Positions 1-8,524 of a stretch of 64,000 bases of DNA are shown piece by piece. The notes below the pieces were generated by a model. That model searched no databases, was not told the origin of the DNA, and saw nothing but the letters and a program-made list of their open reading frames with translations. Source of the DNA: an uncultured Eubacteriales bacterium (GTDB lineage Bacteria; Bacillota; Clostridia; Lachnospirales; Cellulosilyticaceae). Within the stretch, counting starts at the first letter, position 1. Each line of letters begins with the position of its first letter. Made by a program: the position numbers and the translations under genes. The DNA lies in the NCBI GenBank assembly GCA_900551325.1, contig URVM01000004.1, positions 124,001 through 188,000 of the forward strand, in the 5' to 3' direction.

Positions 1-1247
1 AACACTGTATCCTTTCCTACAAATCCTTCTCTAGGCAACCATACATTGTAACTCCCATCTACTACACTTTCACCATAAACATTAATAGCCCAAATACCTG
101 GTGTAGGATTTGTAAATCTAAAGCGAATACTTTGTTCTCCTGAATTAATCTCCAACCCTACATACTGAACCTCTACCTTTGCCTTTTCTAGAGGAAAAGT
201 ATATTCTTGTACTCTAATATCATTAATGGGTACTTTCCCTGTATCTCCACCTAGAGGTGTTCTAACAGAAACAGTTAGCTTATCTGGTGACGTTACCCAT
301 AAATACATGACAAATCCCTTTTCATTTGCTCCCACATTCACCTCGAATAAGCTAGTTCCACTTTGTGCAACTCTTCCACTATAATGATGCCCTTGGTTGG
401 CTTCATTACCTCCAGATACAGCAAAAATTACATTTTCAAACACACTGGCTTCTTGTAAATATCTTTCTGCTATTGTATTGCCATCATGACTACCTTGATT
501 GCCGCCAAGAGCTGTACATATAGCAATAGGTTTACCTAGATTAGCCGCAAGCTGAAGCAAATAATTTACTCCTGTTAAATAATCATTATCTTGATAAGCG
601 ATAGCATCATCTTTAATTAAATACAAATCTCTTAAATACTGTTTAGCAGGTCTAAGCTTTACAACAGCAATACTTGCATCTGGGGCACCACCTACATAGC
701 CACCTGGTACTCCTCTTTCATTCCCTGCAGCTATACCTGCAAGCATTGTTCCATGCCCATCTTCATCTGTACTCGGTACAATACTTAATGGGTCTTCTGA
801 TCTTAAAGCTTCATTAATTTGCTCTTCTGTATAAATAGTTCCATAGGAATAAAGATCTCCTCCCGGTCCTTCTATACTTTGATCCCAGATATTTAAAATA
901 CGTGTTGTATTATCTTCATATGTAAAAAGTGGGTTTGTATATTGAATACCTGTATCAACAAAACCAATAATAACCCCTTCGCCTCTGAGCTCACCAAATG
1001 GATAGTCATGAAAAATGGAAATATTGCTTTCTTCGATTGCATCAATAGCGTTTAGTCCAAATAAAATAGGCAAAAAGATAGAACCTACTTCTCGGTCAAT
1101 CTGATTAAATTCATCTTCTGCATCTAATGGTACAGTTAAAATAATAAGTCTTGAACTAATAGGCGAAAAAATTAGCTTAGGATAACGTCTTCTAAAGTCT
1201 TCTATTGGAATAGGTGTTTCAATTAAATAATCTCTCATATCTGCCAT
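1..1247 (-). CDS. Subtilisin-like serine protease, Csp-type (3' end off window)
   Basis: This is the N-terminal 415 codons of a subtilase (peptidase S8); the gene continues past the left edge. The catalytic Asp lies in a DTG motif at about residue 98 and the catalytic His in a DGHGT motif at about residue 165. The Ser motif (GTSxA) is not reached. The last visible residues (YNVWLP...) resemble the jelly-roll insert of clostridial CspB/CspC-like subtilases, which sits between His and Ser. There is no signal peptide, so an intracellular or spore-associated role is likely. The start is ATG at 1247, preceded by GAGAGGG. Csp proteases act in spore germination, but similar subtilases of other function are common in Clostridia, so the role is inference. 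Confidence 0.85.
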   Translation of the reverse strand, partial: MADMRDYLIETPIPIEDFRRRYPKLIFSPISSRLIILTVPLDAEDEFNQIDREVGSIFLPILFGLNAIDAIEESNISIFHDYPFGELRGEGVIIGFVDTGIQYTNPLFTYEDNTTRILNIWDQSIEGPGGDLYSYGTIYTEEQINEALRSEDPLSIVPSTDEDGHGTMLAGIAAGNERGVPGGYVGGAPDASIAVVKLRPAKQYLRDLYLIKDDAIAYQDNDYLTGVNYLLQLAANLGKPIAICTALGGNQGSHDGNTIAERYLQEASVFENVIFAVSGGNEANQGHHYSGRVAQSGTSLFEVNVGANEKGFVMYLWVTSPDKLTVSVRTPLGGDTGKVPINDIRVQEYTFPLEKAKVEVQYVGLEINSGEQSIRFRFTNPTPGIWAINVYGESVVDGSYNVWLPREGFVGKDTV

Positions 1248-1269
1248 ATGTATCCCTCTCTTTACAAAA

Positions 1270-1312
1270 GAAAAACTGCCTTAAAGCTTTATAAATTAAA
1301 ACTTCAGGCAGT
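1270..1312 (-). terminator. Intrinsic terminator after the hydrolase gene
   Basis: Inverted repeat ACTGCCT/AGGCAGT with partly paired inner sequence, followed on the minus strand by a T-run. It lies between the hydrolase stop at 1362 and the protease start at 1247, so the protease is probably transcribed separately. Confidence 0.65.
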
Positions 1313-1361
1313 CTCAAATGCTCTCTTATTATGCATATGAACTTATATATATTTTTATTAT

Positions 1362-2198
1362 TTATTTTAGCAAATTATTTAACCACTCTAGCACATCATC
1401 TTGTACTTTTTTCACTTCTTCATCTAGATCATGAAGAAGATCATGCATACAACCTTTATACTCTTTAATCACCTTATCTTGGTAAGGTATTTGACTTACA
1501 ATATGTCTATTACGACTAATAGGAATTACCTTATCTTCTGTTCCAAGTAAAAAAAGACAAGGAATTCCATATTCACTTGCATGAGCACTAGCGTACTCAA
1601 CTCCAATTCTTAAGAATTGATCCATAAAACGCATAGTAGCAAAAGTATTTCCTATCTTATCTTCTTTAAATGCTTCAATATAAATTTCATTACGGGTTGC
1701 AAGACTCTCTCCTACACGGTGAATCTTTAAGTCTCCTGCTACATAACCTAGTCCTTCATAAAAGGCAGCAGGAAGATTCTTCATTCCTAAGGGCATCCCT
1801 AAAGCAGGAGAAGCAAAAATTTGGCCTTTTAACATGTTTTTATATTTAAGGCCATATATAAAAGTAATTAAACCTCCCATAGAATGTCCATACGTAATAA
1901 TAGGTTTATGATAAGTTTTCTTTAATAGTTTTATAAGGCAATGTAAGTCTTCTATAAAATCAAAGAAATCTTCAATATCTCCTTTATCTCCTTCTGAAAA
2001 GCCATTTCCTCGGTGATCGATTATGCATACACCTATATTGTGTTCTACTAAAACTTTTGCAAAATCTATATATCTTCCAGAGTGTTCCATAAATCCATGT
2101 GCAATAAGGACTATTCCCTTACAACTAGATGGAATATCTTTTCTGCAAAATATCTTCACATCCTCTTTCCCATAAAAATAACTTTCCATTAAATTCAT
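1362..2198 (-). CDS. Alpha/beta hydrolase, monoacylglycerol lipase-like
   Basis: A 278-residue serine hydrolase of the Hydrolase_4 / lysophospholipase group. An HG oxyanion motif lies at residues 34-35, the nucleophile elbow GHSMGG gives Ser106, and the probable acid and base are Asp222 (GTEDKV) and His252 (CMHDLLHD). No signal peptide is seen, so it should be cytosolic and act on lipid esters or lysophospholipids; the exact substrate cannot be read. The ATG is preceded by GAGGGTGA. It starts 11 bases after the exonuclease stop, so the two genes form an operon that ends at the terminator at about 1270-1312. Confidence 0.85.
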   Translation of the reverse strand: MNLMESYFYGKEDVKIFCRKDIPSSCKGIVLIAHGFMEHSGRYIDFAKVLVEHNIGVCIIDHRGNGFSEGDKGDIEDFFDFIEDLHCLIKLLKKTYHKPIITYGHSMGGLITFIYGLKYKNMLKGQIFASPALGMPLGMKNLPAAFYEGLGYVAGDLKIHRVGESLATRNEIYIEAFKEDKIGNTFATMRFMDQFLRIGVEYASAHASEYGIPCLFLLGTEDKVIPISRNRHIVSQIPYQDKVIKEYKGCMHDLLHDLDEEVKKVQDDVLEWLNNLLK

Positions 2199-2209
2199 TA
2201 TGTCACCCT

Positions 2210-2914
2210 CTACCTACCATACTCTCGTAATATATCATCTATTTTCTTACTTGCTTCTGACTTAGAAAAACGATCAATTTCTTTTTCTAATACTATTTTA
2301 TGTGTTTTACACAAATTTAATAAGTAATTTTTTTGTTTACCGGTAATAGGTGAATACTTAGGCATTTTCCAGTCATTTGCTGTAGGCTCAAATAACTGTG
2401 GCATTTCTTCACTAAAGTCCTTTTGTAAATGGGTCAAAAGTTCATAAGTAGCATGTGCATCATCATATGCTCGGTGGGCATGTACAAGGTCAATCTCATA
2501 ATGAGTACATAAATCTCCAAGTTTACGACTTGGTAAATGAGCTAAAACTTGACGCGATATAATGAGTGTATCTAGTGTTTTATATTCAAAAGGAAGTCCT
2601 AATCTATGTGCCTTAACTTTTAGCATACGATAATCAAATATATCTATATTATGCCCAACAAGTGGTAAGTTTCTGCAAAACTCAATGAACTTTGGTAAAA
2701 CTTCTTCTATTGTTCTTTCATTTTCTACCATTTCATTTGTAATACCTGTAATAGAGGTAATATATTCTGAAATAGGTTCATTAGGTTTAACTAATGTACT
2801 AAACTTATCTTTTACCTTATTTTCTTCTATATATACAGCACCTATTTCAATAATATCACTTTCTAACGGCTTTGTTCCTGTTGTCTCTATATCTAAAACA
2901 ATGTAATTATTCAT
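2210..2914 (-). CDS. DnaQ-like 3'-5' exonuclease
   Basis: A 234-residue DEDDh exonuclease of the DnaQ/PolC-epsilon family. Motif I is DIETTG (Asp8, Glu10), motif II is GHNIDIFD (Asp94) and motif III is HRAYDDA (His147, Asp152), so the active site is complete. The fold ends near residue 165; the last 65 residues are a charged tail found in several clostridial DnaQ-like proteins. It may proofread or process nucleic acid ends; it is not PolC itself, because no polymerase domain is present. It is the first gene of a two-gene operon with the hydrolase. Confidence 0.85.
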   Translation of the reverse strand: MNNYIVLDIETTGTKPLESDIIEIGAVYIEENKVKDKFSTLVKPNEPISEYITSITGITNEMVENERTIEEVLPKFIEFCRNLPLVGHNIDIFDYRMLKVKAHRLGLPFEYKTLDTLIISRQVLAHLPSRKLGDLCTHYEIDLVHAHRAYDDAHATYELLTHLQKDFSEEMPQLFEPTANDWKMPKYSPITGKQKNYLLNLCKTHKIVLEKEIDRFSKSEASKKIDDILREYGR

Positions 2915-3079
2915 CGATTTCTCCTTACAATTTTTCTCTAATTTATTTTACATTATTTTTGGTATAATGCAAATTGAAAATGTCATCGTTATTTACTACC
3001 AAATTTTTCACTTCATTTTTGCCACTATTTTTTCTCTTATTTTATTGACAAAAATATTTAAATATACTTAGTTGTAAAA

Positions 3080-3107
3080 TTGATATGTGCAATATATAGT
3101 ATATATT
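3080..3107 (+). promoter_or_regulatory. Candidate nrdDG promoter
   Basis: TTGATA (3080-3085) and TATATT (3102-3107) with a 16-base spacer lie about 70 bases before nrdD. The first NrdR-like box occupies the spacer, which fits repression by blocking polymerase. The region is very AT-rich, so other -10 sequences are possible. Confidence 0.45.
3087..3102 (+). promoter_or_regulatory. NrdR box 1 (candidate)
   Basis: The 10-base core CAATATATAG (3090-3099) matches the NrdR core CWATATATWG exactly. It lies upstream of an nrd operon and 31 bases (three helical turns) from a second box, the usual arrangement of NrdR operators. Confidence 0.7.
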
Positions 3108-3117
3108 GTACGTCAAA

Positions 3118-3133
3118 ACCATATATATAGTAT
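3118..3133 (+). promoter_or_regulatory. NrdR box 2 (candidate)
   Basis: The core ATATATATAG (3121-3130) differs from the NrdR core CWATATATWG only at its first base. It starts exactly 31 bases after box 1. A weaker box paired with a strong one is normal for NrdR operators. Confidence 0.6.
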
Positions 3134-3174
3134 AGAAAAAGGATTGGCGTTCAGTATATTTAAGGGGGATTATT

Positions 3175-5289
3175 ATGGAATATTACGTAATTAAGAGAGA
3201 TGGACGTAAAGTTAGTTATTGCAGTGAAAAGATAAAGAATGCTATTAGTCGTTCTGCCCTAGACTCAAGCTTAGTCCTTGATGTGGATCAAATTACTACA
3301 GAGGTAGAAAATCGTATTCATGATTCAAGCCTTTATGAAATTACAGTGGAACAAATTCAAGATCTTATTGAACAGACTTTAGATGAACTTGATCTTAGCG
3401 CTGTCAAAAATACATATGCTAACTACCGTAAAGAACGTACACGTATTCGTGACTTAAAATCTGAGCTTATGGATACAGTTCATGCTATTGGAATTGAAAC
3501 AGACCGTGACAATGCCAATGTAGGCAATAACTTCTCTTCTAAATTATTACGCATTGCAAGTGAAACAAATAAATGGCACAATTTATCTATTATGCCAAAA
3601 CACCTTGCTAAATTACATGAACTAGGGGATCTTTATTATCATGACTTAGATAGTTATAACTTAACAATAAATTGTCTCCATATTGATACAGGCCTTATAT
3701 TTGAAAAAGGCTTTAATACTGGATATGGTACTATAAAAAAACCTAAACGTATTGAAACAGCGGCTGAACTTAGCTGTATTTTATTGCAATCTTCTCAAAA
3801 CGATATGTTCGGTGGCCAATCTCATGTAAACTTTGATAATGATATGGCCCCTTATGTAAGCTATACAAGAGAAGAAATTATAGAAGAATATGCTATGCTC
3901 CGAGAAACTATGAGCGAAGAAGCATTTAACGAATTTGTATCTGCTAAACTTACAACACGTGTACATCAAGCTATGCAGGGTATTGTTTATAATTTAAATA
4001 CAATGCATTCACGTGCAGGCTCTCAAGTTCCTTTTAGTAGTTTAAATATTGGTATTCCACAAAGCGAAGATGCAGCCCTTGTATGTGAAGCTTTCTTATT
4101 AGAATATGAAAAAGGCCTTGGGAAAAACGAACAACCTATCTTCCCAAATATTATATTCCGTCTAAAAAAAGGTGTGAATAGAGATGTAAATGATCCTTAC
4201 TACTATCTCTTTAAACTAGCTACACGTGTAGCAGCTTCTCGTATGAATCCAACCTTTATGAATTTAGATGCTGACTTTAATCTTCAATACTACAACAAAG
4301 GCATCTTACCAGCTACTATGGGTTGTCGTACTTATGTATGTGCTAATGTAAATGGTCCTGAAGGTCCAAATAGACGTGGAAATAACGCACCAACTACGAT
4401 TAACTTACCTCGCCTTGGTATTATGGCTAATAAAAACTTAGATCACTTCTGGAAGCTTTTAGATGCTCGTCTTCATGATGCCAAAGAATCTTTAATGCAT
4501 CGTTATGATGTACTTAAACGTCTTAAGGTGAAAGATTTACCTTTTGTAGTAGGCCAAGGACTTATGCTTGGGTCAGAAGGCTTATCACCAAATGATTCCA
4601 TAGAGCCTATCTTAAAAAATGGCACATGGTCTATTGGTTTTATAGGTCTTGCTGAAACACTTACTGCACTTGTTGGTACTCACCACGGAGAAAGTGATGA
4701 AGCTCGTGAACTTGGTTACCGTATAATTGAACGTATGCGTGCCTTTACAGATAAAGCTACTCTTGATACAAATCTTAACTGGAGCACTTATGCTACACCT
4801 GCTGAAGGTCTAAGTGGACGCTTCATCCTTCAAGATCAAGCACGTTTTGGAGTTATTCCTGGTGTAACAGATAAAGATTACTATACAAATAGTTTCCATG
4901 TACCTGTAGATTTCCCTATTTCAATTATTGATAAAATCCAAATTGAAGCACCTTTCCATAAGATGTGTAATGCTGGACATATTAGCTATATTGAAGTAGA
5001 TGGTTATCCTGACGCTGAAACTATTGAGAAGATTGTACGTTATGCTTATACAGAATCTAATATTAGTTATATAGGTATTAACTTCCACTTAAGATATTGC
5101 AAAAACTGTGGTGAAAGTATAAATGACGGCGTGAAAGCTTGTCCAGCATGTGGCAGTATGGACATTCAAGGTATCAGTCGTGTAACAGGCTATTTAAGTC
5201 TAGATGAACGCTTCGGTTCTGGTAAGTCTGCAGAACGAGAAGATCGTATCTCACATGATGGTAGCCATAAAAATACTTATACACTATGA
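3175..5289 (+). CDS. nrdD: Anaerobic ribonucleoside-triphosphate reductase
   Basis: A 704-residue class III ribonucleotide reductase, which reduces NTPs to dNTPs with a glycyl radical and works only without oxygen. An ATP-cone (about residues 1-90, VIKRDGRKVSY start) gives allosteric control. The C-terminal part carries the zinc cysteines 642, 645, 656 and 659 (CKNC...CPAC) and the glycyl-radical loop RVTGYLS with Gly672. Length is normal. The ATG follows AAGGGGGA. It overlaps nrdG by 4 bases, so the reductase and its activase are translationally coupled. Upstream NrdR-like boxes suggest repression when dATP is plentiful. Confidence 0.97.
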   Translation: MEYYVIKRDGRKVSYCSEKIKNAISRSALDSSLVLDVDQITTEVENRIHDSSLYEITVEQIQDLIEQTLDELDLSAVKNTYANYRKERTRIRDLKSELMDTVHAIGIETDRDNANVGNNFSSKLLRIASETNKWHNLSIMPKHLAKLHELGDLYYHDLDSYNLTINCLHIDTGLIFEKGFNTGYGTIKKPKRIETAAELSCILLQSSQNDMFGGQSHVNFDNDMAPYVSYTREEIIEEYAMLRETMSEEAFNEFVSAKLTTRVHQAMQGIVYNLNTMHSRAGSQVPFSSLNIGIPQSEDAALVCEAFLLEYEKGLGKNEQPIFPNIIFRLKKGVNRDVNDPYYYLFKLATRVAASRMNPTFMNLDADFNLQYYNKGILPATMGCRTYVCANVNGPEGPNRRGNNAPTTINLPRLGIMANKNLDHFWKLLDARLHDAKESLMHRYDVLKRLKVKDLPFVVGQGLMLGSEGLSPNDSIEPILKNGTWSIGFIGLAETLTALVGTHHGESDEARELGYRIIERMRAFTDKATLDTNLNWSTYATPAEGLSGRFILQDQARFGVIPGVTDKDYYTNSFHVPVDFPISIIDKIQIEAPFHKMCNAGHISYIEVDGYPDAETIEKIVRYAYTESNISYIGINFHLRYCKNCGESINDGVKACPACGSMDIQGISRVTGYLSLDERFGSGKSAEREDRISHDGSHKNTYTL

Positions 5290-5774
5290 GCCATTTACAA
5301 GTAGCAGGTTTCTTAGATCACTCCTTTGTCAATGGTGAAGGCTTTAGAAGTGTAGTCTTTCTATCTGGTTGCCATCATCACTGCCTAGACTGCCACAATT
5401 TATCTATGCAAGACTTTAACTATGGTGATTTACTTTCATCTGAAGAAATCCTAGCTAAAATCAAAAAAAATCTTCCCCTAATTGATGGAGTAACCATCTC
5501 AGGGGGAGATCCTATTGAACAAAGTGAGTCCCTTTTACCACTTTTAAAAGAGATAAAAAGCTTAGGACTTTCTATTTGGCTTTATACTGGCTATACTTAT
5601 GAACGTATTTTAGAAAATCTAGCTCATAAGACTATACTTCCATATATAGATGTATTAGTAGATGGCCCTTATATACCTTCTCTTAAAACAGAGACAAAGA
5701 AATATGTAGGTTCTTCTAATCAGCGTATTTTACAGCTTGTAGAAGGTAAAATAACTAAGGAACTTTCTTACTAA
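5286..5774 (+). CDS. nrdG: Anaerobic RNR activating protein (radical SAM)
   Basis: A 162-residue radical-SAM enzyme that uses a [4Fe-4S] cluster and S-adenosylmethionine to create the glycyl radical on NrdD. The cluster motif CxxxCxxC is at Cys29, Cys33 and Cys36 (SGCHHHCLDCHN), and the SAM-binding GGD-like motif is SGGDP. Its ATG overlaps the nrdD stop by 4 bases. A perfect 22-bp hairpin terminates the operon just downstream. Confidence 0.96.
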   Translation: MSHLQVAGFLDHSFVNGEGFRSVVFLSGCHHHCLDCHNLSMQDFNYGDLLSSEEILAKIKKNLPLIDGVTISGGDPIEQSESLLPLLKEIKSLGLSIWLYTGYTYERILENLAHKTILPYIDVLVDGPYIPSLKTETKKYVGSSNQRILQLVEGKITKELSY

Positions 5775-5782
5775 AATAGTAA

Positions 5783-5830
5783 AAAGGAGGTGACATTAGG
5801 TGATTAAAATCACCTAATGTCACCTCCTTT
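5783..5830. terminator. Bidirectional terminator, perfect 22-bp stem
   Basis: A 22-bp perfect inverted repeat (5783-5804 with 5809-5830) and a 4-base loop separates nrdG from the convergent transporter gene. A/T tracts on both sides let it work in both directions. The left arm contains AGGAGGTGA, which is part of the stem and not a ribosome binding site for a gene. Confidence 0.9.
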
Positions 5831-5844
5831 ATTATTAAAACTTA

Positions 5845-6273
5845 TTATTTCTTCCATTGGAATAGTACAATACCTGTTGCAATTATACCTACTGCTAGTA
5901 ATTTAGTCCACTGAAAATCTACTTTTTCAGTACCAAATAGTCCAAATAATTCTATAAGATAAGATGCTACTAATTGAGCTATTAAAATAAGCATAGTAGC
6001 ACCTGCTGGACCTAATTTAGTAATAGATAAAATAACAGTATATACAATACCTACTCCAATAGCGCCTCCTAATAAATAAAATTTATTGACGCTTCTTAGT
6101 CCACTAATGTCTGCATCTCTTACAAATATAAGAATGATTAGACAAGTTAAAAGTCCTATACAGTGGATAATCGTATTGGAAAACCATATACCTGATTTTT
6201 CTGTTAAGCGTGTATTAAAAACGCCTTGCACACTCATTAAAACCCCTGATAAAACGGCTATTAAACTTGCCAC
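5845..6273 (-). CDS. YdcZ/DUF606-type DMT membrane protein
   Basis: A 142-residue protein with four or five hydrophobic segments and the start MASLIAVLSGVLMSVQGVFN, typical of the YdcZ (DUF606) branch of the drug/metabolite transporter superfamily. These half-length proteins probably act as dimers; the substrate is unknown. A small-residue-rich segment near residue 85 (GPAGATMLI) fits a membrane helix. It stands alone, convergent with nrdG. Confidence 0.8.
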   Translation of the reverse strand: MASLIAVLSGVLMSVQGVFNTRLTEKSGIWFSNTIIHCIGLLTCLIILIFVRDADISGLRSVNKFYLLGGAIGVGIVYTVILSITKLGPAGATMLILIAQLVASYLIELFGLFGTEKVDFQWTKLLAVGIIATGIVLFQWKK

Positions 6274-6346
6274 ACTTTCACCTCCACTTAATCCTTGTAT
6301 GTCTTGGTTAGTGTAGGAGAAAGTTTATTTTTTTATTCATGTCTTA

Positions 6347-7354
6347 TTATAAAAGATGAATACCTTGCTTTTCACAAGCATCATGCATAGCACGTGGCCA
6401 AATAGATGCTTGCACTTCTCCAATATGCATTTTATTTAAGAAGAACATACAAATACGTGATTGGCCAATACCACCACCTATTGTATAAGGAAGTTTCTTA
6501 TCTAAAAGTAAGCTATGGAACTCTAATGTTCTACGCTCCTCACAGTTAGAAACTTCTAATTGTCTAGCAAGTGCTTCTTCATCTACACGAATACCCATTG
6601 AAGAAAGTTCAAAAGCACATTCTAAAAGTGGATTCCAAAACATAATATCTCCATTTAAAGACCAATCATCGTAGTCTGGTGCACGGCCATCATGTTTTTC
6701 TCCGTTAGAAAGTACATCTCCTATTTGCATAATGAAAACAGCTTTCTTCTCTTTACAAATAGCATTTTCTCTTTCTTTTGCTGTTAAGTTTGGATACATC
6801 TCTAGAAGTTCCTGGGAAGTAATAAAAGTAATTTCTTCTGGTAACCATCTTTCAAGTATTGGATACTCATGAATAATATAGTTTTCTGTTTTTACAAAAG
6901 CATTATATATTCTTGTCACTGTATCTTTTAAGTAACTTTCAGTACGCATTTCTTTAGTAATGACTTTTTCCCAGTCCCATTGATCTACGTATATAGAATG
7001 AAGATTGTCTAAAGTTTCATCACGTCTTATGGCATTCATATCTGTATAAAGACCTTCACCTACTTCAAAGTGATATCTAGCCAGTGCCATACGTTTCCAT
7101 TTAGCAAGTGAGTGAACAATTTCTACCTCTGCTCCATCATCATCTAATAAATCAAAACTTACAGGTCTTTCTTTTCCACTTAAGTTGTCATTAAGTCCTG
7201 ATTCTGGCTTTACAAATAGTGGTGCAGAAACACGTGTTAAGCATAGCTCATAGGCAAGTGCACTCTCAAAGTAATCCTTTAATTTTTTAATTGCAACTTC
7301 TGTCTCTCTTAAATCTAGACCAGAATGGTAACCTTCTTTTACATATAGTTCCAT
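6347..7354 (-). CDS. asnA: Aspartate-ammonia ligase (asparagine synthetase A)
   Basis: A 335-residue AsnA, related to class II aminoacyl-tRNA synthetases. It makes asparagine from aspartate, ammonia and ATP. Diagnostic segments are VHSLAKWKR, YVDQWDWEK, RAPDYDDW, LSSMGIRVD and GGGIGQSR. I place the start at ATG 7354, preceded by AGGGTG at six bases; an in-frame GTG at 7363 is too close to that site. The gene sits directly behind an asparagine-type T-box leader, so expression should rise when tRNA-Asn is uncharged. Confidence 0.96.
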   Translation of the reverse strand: MELYVKEGYHSGLDLRETEVAIKKLKDYFESALAYELCLTRVSAPLFVKPESGLNDNLSGKERPVSFDLLDDDGAEVEIVHSLAKWKRMALARYHFEVGEGLYTDMNAIRRDETLDNLHSIYVDQWDWEKVITKEMRTESYLKDTVTRIYNAFVKTENYIIHEYPILERWLPEEITFITSQELLEMYPNLTAKERENAICKEKKAVFIMQIGDVLSNGEKHDGRAPDYDDWSLNGDIMFWNPLLECAFELSSMGIRVDEEALARQLEVSNCEERRTLEFHSLLLDKKLPYTIGGGIGQSRICMFFLNKMHIGEVQASIWPRAMHDACEKQGIHLL

Positions 7355-7375
7355 ATATTTCACCCTTTCCTTTAA

Positions 7376-7642
7376 ATAAAAAAAGCCCTCATCCCATTCA
7401 AATTAGAAAGGGACGAAGGTCATAATTCGTTGCCACCCTATTACATTCATAAACGTACAGAAATCTCGATACGCCCTAGATATAACGGTCTACCCCGTCT
7501 AAGCCTACTCGTTAAAAACTTTCAGTTAGCAGCTCCAAGATGTTCTTCCACTAAGTTATTGCCACTGGCTTTCACCTTCCCCAGCTCTCTTTAGACTCTA
7601 TACTTAGTTTACTCTTCTTATCATCGCTTTTAGTTATAATAT
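7376..7642 (-). promoter_or_regulatory. T-box riboswitch (tRNA-Asn) ahead of asnA
   Basis: The leader has the T-box hallmarks on the minus strand: AGAGAG near 7590 and GGTGAAAGCC at the stem I base, a specifier AAC (Asn) at 7525-7527 followed by TGAA, and the T-box AGGGTGGCAACG at 7428-7439. The UGGC inside it (7432-7435) can pair with the acceptor end of a tRNA with discriminator G, as in tRNA-Asn. The terminator follows at about 7378-7419. Codon, discriminator and downstream asnA all agree. Confidence 0.95.
7378..7419 (-). terminator. T-box attenuator terminator
   Basis: A 10-bp G/C-rich stem with two G-U pairs, CCTTCGTCCC with GGGATGAGGG, followed on the minus strand by seven T's. It is the alternative to the antiterminator that includes the T-box sequence just upstream. 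Confidence 0.85.
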
Positions 7643-7648
7643 GTTAGA

Positions 7649-7677
7649 ATTATATATAAATTTAAATCCATTGTCAA
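7649..7677 (-). promoter_or_regulatory. asnA sigma-A promoter
   Basis: A perfect consensus on the minus strand: TTGACA at 7672-7677, a 17-base spacer and TATAAT at 7649-7654. Transcription would begin near 7642, just before the T-box leader. Confidence 0.9.
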
Positions 7678-7688
7678 GTATGTATTTT

Positions 7689-8414
7689 TTACTTCTCTTC
7701 TTTTACAAAAGGCAAGAACTGATTCCAATCAAAGTCTTCCCCCAGTTTTTCCTCTTTGAGCCATCTTATAAATACTGCTTCAAGATGGTGAATATGTTCT
7801 ATTACTAATTGTACTAATTTTTCTTTGTCTGCCTTCTCTAATACACAAACTATTTCCTTTTGGTGAGAGTATCCCTTCATTAATTGGGGAATCATATGAT
7901 ATATGTATATAAGATAACGCTCAATACGAACAAAATATCTTTCATACATTTTACTTAATTCCTCATTATGTGCGCAATCACAAAACAGTTGATAAAATAA
8001 TCTATAGTATCTACAATAAACTTCTGGACTATCTGGTACTTCCATTTTTTCAACTATGTAGTTTAACTTATGTAAGGCTTCTAGGTCAGTTGTACCATCC
8101 ATTACTTCTACACAACCTACTTCAAATACTTTTCGAATTTGAAAAAGCTCCTGCATTTCCTTAAAACTCATAGAAGTGACAATAGTCCCTTTATTGCGTA
8201 TACATTTGACAAGCCCTTTCCCCTCTAGTTGGATTAATGCTTCTCTAACAGGGATGAGACTTACGTCAAATTGTTTTGCGATTTCATCTTGCTTAAGCTG
8301 TACCCCTCCTTTGTACTCACCTTGTAGAATAGCATCTTTTAAAGCTTCTGCAATAAGATCAGGCATATTCTTGTAATTTTGTATTCTTCCTAATGTAAAT
8401 ATCTTTGTATTCAT
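7689..8414 (-). CDS. GntR-family regulator (FadR/FCD type)
   Basis: A 241-residue regulator with an N-terminal winged helix (about residues 18-80, with the GntR signature DVSLIPVREALIQLEGKGLV) and an all-helical FCD ligand-binding domain (about 95-225) with scattered His and Asp residues that may bind metal or a carboxylate. FCD regulators usually answer to organic acids; the ligand is not evident. No Shine-Dalgarno precedes the ATG. Instead TATAAT ends six bases before it, so the message may be leaderless. Met17 is an alternative start that keeps the whole HTH. It is divergent from the TetR gene. Confidence 0.85.
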   Translation of the reverse strand: MNTKIFTLGRIQNYKNMPDLIAEALKDAILQGEYKGGVQLKQDEIAKQFDVSLIPVREALIQLEGKGLVKCIRNKGTIVTSMSFKEMQELFQIRKVFEVGCVEVMDGTTDLEALHKLNYIVEKMEVPDSPEVYCRYYRLFYQLFCDCAHNEELSKMYERYFVRIERYLIYIYHMIPQLMKGYSHQKEIVCVLEKADKEKLVQLVIEHIHHLEAVFIRWLKEEKLGEDFDWNQFLPFVKEEK

Positions 8415-8420
8415 GGTTAT

Positions 8421-8429
8421 ATTATACCA
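8421..8429 (-). promoter_or_regulatory. Extended -10 promoter touching the GntR start
   Basis: TGGTATAAT on the minus strand; the -10 hexamer is 8421-8426 and the ATG is 8412-8414. Transcription would begin at or near the start codon. Confidence 0.5.
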
Positions 8430-8475
8430 AACTTTTGACTTAAAATATAATATTTTTTAATAATTTTTCATTTAC

Positions 8476-8503
8476 TTGTCAAAATTGACAAATTTGATAT
8501 AAT
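8476..8503 (+). promoter_or_regulatory. tetR-family gene promoter with overlapping palindromic operator
   Basis: The inverted repeat TTGTCAA-AA-TTGACAA (8476-8491) covers the -35 hexamer TTGTCA (8476-8481). TATAAT follows at 8498-8503 after a 16-base spacer. A palindrome over the promoter of a TetR-family gene suggests self-repression. Confidence 0.6.
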
Positions 8504-8524
8504 ATTATTGTAAAGGAGGTTCTT

